Assembly: GCA_950022655.1 (NCBI GenBank)
Contig: OX465583.1
Coordinates: forward strand, 63,950,306 to 64,014,305
Length of the DNA stretch: 64,000 bases
Source of the DNA: Alentia gelatinosa
Taxonomy: Eukaryota; Annelida; Polychaeta; Phyllodocida; Polynoidae
Direction: 5' to 3'
Position numbers and translations under genes: made by a program. Of this stretch, positions 19,311 through 31,300 are shown in pieces; the first letter of the stretch is position 1, and every line of letters begins with the position of its first letter. Below the pieces are notes generated by a model. It was given only the letters and a program-made list of their open reading frames with translations, did not search any database and was not told where the DNA came from.

Positions 19311-22300
19311 ATGATTCAAGTGACCGCTAAGTTGCCGGGTCGGTCTGTGTACCTGGCGGGCGAGACGCTGGAATGTCACGTGACCTTTACCAACACAATA
19401 CGAATAAAGGCCGATGGGAGTCCTGCAAAGTGAGTATTCCGAAACTTATCGGCCAAAAACATTAGAATATAAACAGAATGACAGACTATCAATACTAAGT
19501 TACACATTGTTGTTTGTATCAACAAACCCGATTGCAAGTGTTCATTCAATCATGAAATAAATGGCTACCTTCACAGATATTTCAAACAGTAGAGATTTCT
19601 GTCTTTCCATACAATCTATTTTAAGAAGATTGGAAATCTAGAGTTTTAAAAAAAATTAGATATATTTTACCCAAGTTTGAGATTATAATATTGGTAGATA
19701 TTATTTTTGTGCCTGAACTTAATTTATGTTAAAAAGTGATGTAAGATGATGGTTTTGATAACATCTTAAGTAGAATAAGTTCAGCTTTTTAGGACATTTA
19801 TGAATCGAGAAAAGGATTATTTAGTCCATTCACTTTGGATATGGAAATTCTTGTATTACAGAAGCCCTTCATCTGAAAATACTGAACAAGCTGAAGGAAA
19901 TGGCGAAACTGATAATGCTTGTTCAGATGATGAGTACGAACTGCCTGACTTTGTATTGCTGTCCAGATCATGTATCATAAATATTTAAGGAATGGACAGT
20001 TTAGAATATGATTGTATGTTTAGAATATGCAGCTCTAAATGTATTTTTATTTTATAGAGTAGTACTCTTGGACTATTTGAAACTAGACAGAATAAACAGT
20101 TTCCGTTTATTTGTCTTTTCTCGGATATTCTTTCTCTGAGATTCATATATCAAAGATTCCTGATTCACCATTTGGTGAACTGCTGACTGTATTGTTGTGT
20201 TGAAATGATTAAAGCACAGAGTACTTCTAGTTGGGATGCAATCTAGGTAGTGTAAGTTAGGTGTGTGCTGACTTCTAAATAAGTGACTATTGAATTGCAT
20301 GTACATGATACGTACTCCCTCTTGAAAATGTCTCCTATGTGTTGTGCATGAGGATGATCTCTTCAAAGAGGAATTGTCTCTCTAAATTCTGAAGGGAAAT
20401 AGTAATGTGATGTGAAGATGGTCTTCTATGGCAGGTACTCTCGTAGTGCATTGTGAATTCTGTCAAAATTGTGTCCTTGAAACTTGTATTAAAGCACGAT
20501 GTCTGGTCTTGATAAAGTCTGATGCACACCAACCGATTCAGGATTGAACGATTAATTCCCAAATCATATCGTTGTCTGTGAACTTGTCGCAAGCAAATTA
20601 TGCTGGCTACTGTTGGTTAGTGCAACGGGGGTATTTCCAATGTTCCTTTGTCACCGACAGAATTTATCAACATGTTGATAAACTTTTGGTGAGCGATTTC
20701 GGAACATCGGCTGGCAAAAGAAAATCTCTGCAGGGGGATGCCTTGCCTAAGACAAAGTACCATTCCTTTGTCGCCGACAAAGGTATTTGGATGTTCCAAA
20801 ATCGCTTGATAGGAATGGACTTAATTTAAGTTTGCTTTTCCCCCACCAGGTCTGTTGGTTATTAGTAATTTCAAACATGCTTGTTACATTGTTTATGAGT
20901 CCTTTGGCAGAACACATTCAATAGCAATCCAGTTGTCTGATAATGTGTTTTTAAAATCTTTGAACAGTAGCAGCCTTGAAACTGTCTTTTATACAAAAGT
21001 ATAAGTTAAAAATTCAGATTCATACATAAGTAAATGTAAGAATCGGTTATACTCTCCGGAATATTATTTTTCCTTTTTACTGCAAATATGTTCTCAAAAT
21101 TAATTGTTAGGTTTTTTTTAAAGAATCTCAATGGATTACTAAAACACCTACAATCATTGTAACTTAAAATACTGGATGTATCTTTGAGGGAATATTTTAG
21201 AAGTAGTAGTAACAAATTATAATTGTACATTTGAATTTCCAGGGTAAAAATCGCCAAGTTAGCCTGGGCGAGCGCACAGATTCACTGTCAATGCTCTGTC
21301 AGTGAGGGACGAATGTTTCTTCCCAAGTCAACCCAGTTATCAGCTTCGGATGTTACCACACATGGCAATGATACGTCCTTCATCGCCAGCAAAGGTCAGT
21401 TTTATAGTTTTATCTCACCCAAGTCTAATTGAACAAATTGGACGTTAAATTACCCAAACAAACAATTTTCTCATCCCTGGTATTTTTGTCCCATAGGCTC
21501 AACATTGTTAACTTTTTCTCCCTGCCCTTATGAGTATTAAAATCCGTTCTCCATGGTCTATATGTATCCTGTGTGTCAGCCATTCTTTTAGTATGTACAG
21601 GAGTGAGATAAATACAGAAAGCGACTCGTTTTGGTCAAAGTCGTTGTTCTCCAACTCCTTTGAATGCTATGTGATATTCACTCAGCTCTCGGCTCGTTCA
21701 TATCACTCTGCCATAAACTCATTGGAGAATGACAACTTTGACCAAAACTTGTTGGTTTCTTCTATAAATGCCTCCAGGTTTGTGGTCCTTTTTTGACCCA
21801 CACTAAGCTCAATCGTCTGAACCAAAAAGTCTGTTTGAAGTTAAAGCTGAAGAGGAACCTTTTTATCCAAAGGTATACAACTAGGACATATGACAGGTTG
21901 AGGATGGAGGACAAAGATCTTTTATTATCCACCTCATACGAAGTGTCCATAGCAAACACATGGGGAGCTTGTATGGACATACCCGGAGCATACAGTTGTA
22001 TGCACGGAGGCACGTATACGGAAAAATAGTGCGTATGGTAAAATAGTGCATAACTAAAACGAACTGATGTCGACATGTCACTTGTCCAGAAAAGCTGAAT
22101 AATAAATACAATATAGACAGGTTTCAGATAAAAGTGGCCATATGATCATTGGAGTTGGCTCTACACCATAACCTTGCATGCGCTCGGATATTACTACGTG
22201 TCAACTCCTCGGAGAAAACGCCCGCTTGTGTCTGAAACTCGTCAATATTGTGTATAAATTTATCTCTGTTTTTTATATCTGTGAAGAAGCATGATGCATG

Positions 22301-25300
22301 TACATACAAAGTGGACTGAATTGTGACGTGGCTAATACAGGTCCTAACTTTAACAGATGCTACCAGAGTGGATAGCGTTGCTCATACACACATTTGTTAT
22401 AAAGCGTAATACCTAATAATTGTCTAAATTATTTGAAACTATTCCAAAGAAAGATATCATCAGGATTTTGAAAGAGACAAATCTCTTTGATTCTATATAA
22501 AATATTTGAAAACATTGAAAAGAATTGACTGAAATAAGTCTACGAAAGTGAAAAGCTAAATCATTGGTACTCCCTTTATATACCTTCAGGGTCCTCTGGG
22601 ACGTTAAACCACAAATAGACAAACAAACTAATAGTAATACTTTTAGTAATCAAACATATAAATATATACCTGTGGGCGAATGTCTTACTTTTACTGACCA
22701 GTAGTACAGATTCTGTTTGTTACTGAGTGACGAAAGAATATTCATACGTCTAAATGAGTTCCTTGGTAGTGAACGTTGGTACATTCATGCATATTGGGTA
22801 TAATCTGGGGGTTCATAAAGGACCTTCTATACCTATATTAAACGTTTGTATTTTCACATTTGGAAATGGTGTCATGTGTTTGTATCAGTACAATCCCTTT
22901 CCTTTCATACAGGTGAAAAGGGCTGCACAGTTTTAACAAGCAAACCCTCAATCCTGTTTTGTGATCTAACGCTGGCTCCAGGAGAATCATACACATGTAA
23001 GTAACTCGTTTCAATTAGGCTTGTTATATGTTTTTTTACATTATTATTTTCATCATAGCTTCTGTCTTCTTTTTCTCATGTATATTGAATTCACCGCTAG
23101 CACTGTTATAGTAGCAGATTCATGCAGCAACGACAATCCATTGACTTTGGAAGGTGATAGAAATATATGATACAGAGATGGCAGTTTTTTCACATTTCCA
23201 TGAAAATCTATGTTTTCATTTTCATTTTATGAAATTTCACTTTCCTTGTGTACAACAAAGATACTATTAATTGAGCCCAGCCATGTCCATTAAACTGGTT
23301 TTTTTTCTGAGTTTAACAGACAAAACTAAATTGATAGTATCGATTTTGGACAGGAACAAGCTCCAAATATGAAAATATTTATATCTAGAATTCAGGGATG
23401 CCAGTTTTCAATTTCATGATTAAAAAATAATTCCTTGTGTAATATTCATATGCCAGCTGCTAAATTACCCGATTCAGCCACACCCCATGATCCCCAACTG
23501 AACCTCCCCACTGACCCGTGTAAAAACTTCCTTTCCCTTGATTCCCCACTGTAATGTGTATGTAATGTAAACCCTGTATTGCAATAAAAAATATTTCAAT
23601 GTTTTTTTCTGACCCCAACTGGCAACCGTGAGAAATTCATTGTATACATATTCCCTTATCATTGGCATAGTCTCCCGGGCTGCTAACTAGTTCACTCTAG
23701 TAATTTTTTTTAATAAAATAGATTTACGTTGTTTTCAGTGCAGGGAATAACTGTCATTGTTTTAATTACAGATACGTTCAGAGAGAAGGTACCCTTAGAA
23801 GCACCTCCGTCTTTCCGGGGCACCGCTATTAAATATTCATATAAAGTCACTATAGGAACCCAGAGGTTTGGTCATCCAACCAAACTACTGCGAGTTCCTT
23901 TCCGAGTCCTCATTGTGCCAGGTGAGTGAAGGATTTTTTTTTTAAAGGATGGTAATTATTGGTTTCTTATTTTATTTTCACGAGGTGGGAAGATTCGATT
24001 AAGAGAGCCTACTCAATATTTTCGTTGTTGTCAACATATTTCTACAAATGTACATCTTTATTGATTTCTTTGCAAAATCTTTCGAATGTGCAATTTTAGT
24101 TCATATTATAGCTATTTATGTTTCTAAAACTTCTACCTATATAGACGAAAATATGACCATGCTAGTTCCTTCGCGTTGATATTAATATGCTCTTACTTAA
24201 AGTGTGAACTTAATACTAATCATATAATTATTACTCCCATAACCGTGCAATACATTTGCATAACAGCTGAAAGTCTTAGGAAAGGTTGGTAATCAGTGTT
24301 TAGTGGAGGCATGTGATATATAAGGTATCAATGTCAGTGGTAGAACAGCCAAGGACATGGAGCTGTTCCATTCATTTCCTTAAAACATAGTTTCTTTTTG
24401 TGGTGACAGTGTCTTTTGGATGTGGACCTACTTTCCTTTTTTCTCTTTTAATCACGCTGTAAAAGTGATTGATTAAAATATTCAATATTATTATTTTTTA
24501 AATGCCTTAGACACATGACCATTCAGCTTTTATAATTAAGAAAGCTCAACTCAACGAGATGGGTATCTGGACGATACACTTTATAGCCAGTACGCTTTGG
24601 TTCTCAGCGCGTGACTGACGGACGCTATGCTTTTTTTTTCCAATTATGTCAGAACCTGTCTAGAATAGATCTAGAAACTTCAAATAAAGATCAGTAGATA
24701 GCTAAAGATGTGTGGAAAACAGTTGGTAGGTTTATATTTTGATTTACAATAGGCAACATATGATTATGTCATTGTTTGTTACATGTTTCACTGCAAGTGC
24801 GAGAACGTTGCCTCCCAAGAACAAAGCGTATTATCCAATTTACAAAGCGCATCGTCCAAAGCATGCTGGCTTCCAAGCATATCATCCAGTATTCACGATT
24901 TGGGGAACATACATTAATCAATATCTTTAAGTTTCCTTTGATTTACCATTTGTAGAAGGGTATGGTTCACGCACAGAATAATTTGTGAATTTGTAGTCTT
25001 TGTAAGTAGACATAAGCAGATAACAACAGTCCTGTTCATGATTTAGGAAGTTTCTGTCAGTATTGAATAGGAATTATTTATTTTGTCTTCGCCATAGGAC
25101 TTCACGATCTCAGCGTCTACAAAGACCCAGCAGAAGAACTGAAACCAAGCAACCCTTTCCTCCATAACCAGAAGGATGAGTCTCCACACTCCCTGCTGGA
25201 GGTAGCGCTAGAAATACTACAGACTATAACGTGTAGGAAAGGCCCAAGTGAGTTACTGTTTAATCGTTGCCGTGGTTCGTGAGTAAGGCTCGTTGCGTAA

Positions 25301-28300
25301 TTCCTATGTAAATCAAGCAAATTTTAATTGGCCTAATTTTTCCTAACCTATCAAGATTGGATGATGACAAAACTTTGAATTTACTCATTTAGAATAATCT
25401 GATCCCTGAAGAAGGTATTAAAATACCGAAACATGTCGGAATATTACACCAAACACTGATGTCTCCTTTTAATTTCTACTTAAGAAGATCAGTCAAGTCT
25501 GGTTTTGAGGGAATATCTTGTCAAGTTAATTCATTTAGAATTAAAATGAATTACAAAGAACCAATTTTGACTGATAATTGACAGTATCTAAAAATCACCA
25601 GGTGGTGCCACCTTGAATTGTAGGATATGCCTTTAGGTTTTATGAAACAACCACAAAGCAAGTGTGCCACGCAAATCTTATGCGCCTTTACTTGACCTAG
25701 GATTTACAATTTGTATTCATTTTTTAACAGAGGCCTTTAATTCCGCTACATCATGTTCATTTTTTAACTGATTTTACATTAAACTAATGAAATTTCAGAA
25801 ATAGACATATTTCATATGGAAACATCTCCTAGGTTAAAAATGTAAGTACAGTGAATTTAAAACTCGTTGTTTTTTTAAACATATATTATACTGCATCATT
25901 TATTGTAAACATATGTTTTACTTATCTCTATTGCAGACTTTTATAATATAACAAATTCCAAAGGGAAAGTAGCCCGCTTCTGTTTATTCAAACAAGCTTA
26001 TCGAATAGGAGATGATATAGTAGGCACCTGTGATTTCTCCGAAGCAACAATTCCATGTGTACAGGTATGTCTATTTATTGAATCAATCATTTCGTCGAAC
26101 TTCTTCGCAGTTAACCCTGAGCAGTAACCAGGGATAGTACCCAGGGGCCCGTTTAATAATCTAGGATCGTACATGAAGACCCTTTTCTGTACCTTGTACA
26201 AGGGTTGTCGTTTAATAGTATTTTAAGTCTGTTTAGAACCCGGTATCAGTATTAGCCGTCCATAAGGTCGCTCATAAGTGTTTGATAAAGTTGACCTACA
26301 TCGTCCATGGATCTCCTTGGCATACAGAAAAGGGTCTTCATGTACGATCCTAGATTATTAAATGGGCCCCAGAGGTCCATGTCAGTTCTATGCTGTATTA
26401 TTATTAGGATTGTGGCATAAATACTAAAAAGGCCTGTGTATCAGTTGGTTTATACATATTGCACTCCATCTTCTAATGCTCGAATAAGTACTTGTATAGA
26501 ACGTCCTGACCATGCTGTACAAGTCACAGAATGAGATGCTAATTTACCATTTGTACGGACCGAGGTGTTTACGCCGAGTTCCATACAAACGTTAAATTAG
26601 CATCGAGGTCTGTGATTTGTACAAACATGGTTGGACGTTATATATTTACTATATACCCGAAATTTTAAAAAAAATCAATTTCATTTTTCAACCAAAATTC
26701 AACCAAAATTTTAATAAATGTGTATGGCTACGTGGTCCGTATTTTAGTGTACATACATGTATATACAGCATGGGTATATAGTTAAGGTGAATATGAAGTT
26801 TCCTTATTGGGTCTTCATACTAACAGAACTCTAAAGTTAAACAGTGTTGATAAACTAGCCGTATCTTTCTTTCACTACCATCTCCCACCGCTTGCGACCA
26901 CATAATTTTTTTTCCCAACCCAGAAGAAAGGACTTCAGCGTAACGGAGAAAAAAATTATTTAAAAAAAGAACTCTAAAGTTAGGTTTGTCTGTATGTAAA
27001 AAGGCGTTATAAATATTGATAATCCAATCAAAAATACACTAACATTAGTCAGTAATTTGTCTAAAAGTCCTATATTAAATGATAACTATAATTTCTTTGC
27101 AACTATGTTAAAGCAGTATATTTTAGACGATTAGATACTTTTATACAGAATTCCTCGTCATTTTAATCATTTCTTTTCCCTTTTTTTGTTGGTTGGTCTA
27201 TCTTTTTTTACCAAGTTGTTGATATCATCAGTTTTCAGTGACTTTACAAAGTGAGGAGATCATTGCCGAAGAATGCCGACGAAAGGCCACCCAGGGGACG
27301 ACAGTGACCTCACACAGTCGGCACCACGAGTTCTGTCTCCACACCAGTCACACTCACATCTCTGTGCCAATCCCACTCACCGCAACCCCAGGCTTCCAGA
27401 CTGACCTAGGTGGGTTTCCAGATAATCCTAGTCCTTGTAGATTCCCATTTGTTGTAGTGCAGAGTGAAGATGATTTATCTTTGATTTATTTCACCCCTGG
27501 TATTTTTTCCCCATAGACTTAACATGGGGAACTCATACTCAATGCCCATGGAGTATTTAGAAAAAATAGTCAATGTGGGATTATGTCACAAATGTTAGCT
27601 GGTTAGTCAAAATGAGGGGTGAGATAGATTCAGAAACCTATTAAAGTTTATGGTCACCATTCAATCCCATCTTGTTTGAATCGCTACGTAATTCATGTGG
27701 CTTCGCCTTGTGAATTATTATGATAGTCAAACACGATGGGATATTAGCTCTGGTGGTAAACTTTCATAGGTTTCATCTTTATTATTACCCACCTAATATG
27801 CAGTATCTATGATAAACGTATATAGCATTCGGATCGCCACTGAGAAGAATAAGGCTTTCCATATTCTACTCAGTAAGACATTGCTTTTTCTGCCACCTCA
27901 TGGGCTCTTTTGGAACTATTTTATATAAACAATAGACGGCACTTACGTCGAGTTTCTAATCACTTATATGATTTTTATCTAATGATTAGTTATTGAAAGG
28001 TGGGTAATAAAAACAACATTACCTTGATTTTGATCTGTGTGGTCGTATTCCCCTTGTATTCAACACTACCTATCGCTCGGAGTATCACTTCGCGTCAACC
28101 ATGTGGAGAATATGACCACTCAGATCAAAATCCTAGTAATATTGTGTATTTAACTCCATTTTTGTTGTTGCGCTATGATTGTGTCTCGGTTTCGGGCGGA
28201 GCGCAATTGAGAGATCCATGGCAATCAGACAGTGACTTGCGATTACTGTCAATTTTTGTTTGTTTTGTTTTTTCAATGCAGTCAATCATTATATCAATCG

Positions 28301-31300
28301 TTGGAAAATATTATTTGTATATACATCTGAATAAGACGTCTACAAATTACCCATCAGTATTATTACCCACTCAGGCAGGTTTATAAGCAGCTTGACCATA
28401 CAGCGAACTGACATCGTTTTAGACCAGGGAGGTGTTTTATAATAGTGGCGATCCTTAATAGTGACCTTTTCCATTGCATAGTCAAATTATTACACCTGCG
28501 CATGTATGGCACAGCGGGAATTGGACGCCTTGAGCCTTTTACCGTTTGAGCCTCCTGTCAGCGCGAAAACGTGGACGCCTTGAGCCTACCCTGTGGACGC
28601 CTTGAGCCTACCCTATTTTAGTTCTGATTGGCAGGTTAGGGTTAGAAAAGGGTTGGGTAAGGGTTAGGGTTGAGTATATATGACTATAAACTAGTATAAG
28701 TGCATTTTTCAAAGTTTTTTACACCTAGATGCTCAAGAAAACCGAAATGGGGTAGGCTCAAGGCGTCCACAGGGTAGGCTCAAGGCGTCCACAGAAAGGC
28801 TCAAGGCGTCCAGGGCTCAAATCGTCCTGGGCTCAAGGCGTCCATGAACCATGAAACACCTCCCTGTCGACTGTAATGCTGAATGGACTGTAGTACCATT
28901 GCCGTTAGTTCAAGCGTTAAATATTCTCAATGTAAATACACACAAAACTCGTTATCTTTGACACAGGTTCAGGATGATTCAGCCCTAGTTACTAAATGAT
29001 GATTGCAGTCTGATATCTACACGTAAAACTAAATATTTTGAATTACTTCTGAATTATATTGGCCAGCCATGTGGATATTTACTTGAAGTATGATATTACT
29101 TACCTGGATTCAATTAGAGTTGAGAAAATAATATGATATGTCTTGGTCACAATTTTTAGGCCCATTCCGATTAAGTGAGTACCTGCCTGAGAGTTAGGCG
29201 ATAGGTAGATGAGGCGCTTTGGTGTTCAGCGTTTGAATTCTAGTTATGAATACGAACAAGTACATTTCCAATTACATATACAGTATTATACTACCCCTAA
29301 TATAAAATCCCATAGGCTTAACATTGAGTTTCCGTATACCACACTGACTGGCATATGAAATTTTATATGCCACTAGTGGCATACAGAATTGTTATCACGT
29401 AATATTCCAAAATCGAGAAGACGGGGTAGGATAAAATCAAAACCTGATTCGTTTTAATCATGACCACTGCATGCCACTCCTGGAGTTTTGGCTCCGGACT
29501 TCACTCGGCTTCACCTCATGAAATCACTATGCCAAACTCTAGTCGTGGCATACAGAGGCCAAGGTTAAAACTCGTCCAGTTTTACGATAGAACCCCGCCT
29601 AACGGACACCCAGCGTAAGCAGACACCCTGCCTGAATGGACATTTTGCTTGAAACAGAACTTTTTCCCTCTATTAGATTTTTTTAACCCGGTTTAAGGCG
29701 ACACCCCGCTTAAGCGGACAGCTATTTCAGTACGAAATCATTTAACCTGTGTTAACAGATACCTCTGAGGGATGGATACCCTTTCAAATAAGGTTTGGGG
29801 GAAGTCTCTGGAATCCAAGCTGGGGTGAGCCACGGTCTTTTGGGGTGTATTCATAGAAAACTGTTTAAAGTTTGATAACTTAGGATCCTTATAGGATATC
29901 AGAAATTGGTTTTCAGAATTATTATTGCCTCTGTCTTCCCTACATTGATATATAACACTTGTCAATCGGACTGGGGGAAACTTGAAAACCCCGTGTAAGC
30001 AGACACTCCATATAAGTGGACACTTTGGCCCGGAATAGAGGGTGTCTGCTTACGCGGGGTTCTACTGTAAGTGCATAACCGCCATTTAGGTACTCCATTA
30101 GTATAAACAGGTTGTCAGTAGTAGCAGGAACTAGTTTTTAAACTATTTTAGGTTCCAGTCTCTCCAAGATGCCAAGGTTTGAACCTAAAGCCATGCTTTT
30201 AAGTACGCTGAAATCCCAAAGTGCACGAAGGTTCAGGGCAAAGAGTTAACCAGAAATTCACCAGCCCAATGCGCTGAAATGTAGCAAAATGGTTGTGGAT
30301 TAAAAGAAGTTGTTGGAATATTTAAGGTGACTCTGCACATTGGTTATTGTTTCTATTCAAATCTTGCCTGAACATTATGCAAAAATGTACATATCCATAC
30401 ACCCCTGCACATATGTTCCGTATTGGGTCAAAAGGAAGGTATAATTTGCTTGGTATATTAACTACTTGAGTTCGGTTTATGTGGGAATTTAAAACATGTG
30501 GTCGTGATACGAAGGTCAATCTACAACCCGGATAACATGATCATGGTGCATGGACACGGTTAATGAACATTTAGCCGGGAACATTATCTTAGCCTTGTAT
30601 TATATAAAGGAAACTTAGGGTCTGAGCTTGTATCCCATCAAGTTTGAAGCACATAGTAACTCACAAGGCGAAGCCGCATAAATTACATAGTGATTCAAAC
30701 GAGATGGGATCGAGCTCTGACCCTAAACTTGAATGTGTTTCTGAATTTATCTCACCCTTCACACTAACTAATGGGCTGTCATTTGGAACATAATCCCCCA
30801 TTGGATATTTTTCCTAAATATCTAATGGGCGTTAGATACGAGTTCCCAATGTTAAGTCTGTGGAGAAAAAATACCAGGGGTGAGATAAAATGCAGGGTTC
30901 CACGGAGACCTGGAAAATAAAAGTAGTCACGGAAATGTCATGGAATTCTAAAATTTTCCCAAAGTTATGGAATTTTGGCTATCAATCATGGAATTTTTTC
31001 ATATGACAGAGATCATTTAAACACATGATATGCCATATAAGATAAAACATGCATACCATGATTGATTATCAAAATATTCAACTTTTATTCATAGATAAGG
31101 GCCCTAACATTTAGACATATATACGTCTTATACAGACATATATATTTAAGGCTTTTTCTTAGAAACTATCAGTCATTGAAAGAACACCTCAAACATTGTG
31201 AGCATGCATCAGACTTGTTTGCCACTACTTAGCCACTGCAGTTTCTGGGCAAGGCCACACTATAGAAGCTATCATGAAGTGTAGTCCAAGAGGCTCTGAC

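Noticed and set aside
20572..20829. Inverted-repeat transposon suggested by two CCTTTGTC.CCGACA segments
   Set aside because: The repeats are short, partly direct rather than inverted, and no clear ends or target duplication were found.
14248..24930. Two similar ORFs (NKAY.PIYKA.RPKH.GFQAY) at 14248 and 24739 suggesting a paralogous gene pair
   Set aside because: The DNA similarity extends well beyond the frame, the frames have no conserved ends, and a third copy lacks the frame; this is a dispersed repeat.
28000..28386. 128-codon open frame on plus
   Set aside because: It lies over a MITE (27790-28150) and has a composition expected by chance; it is not a gene.
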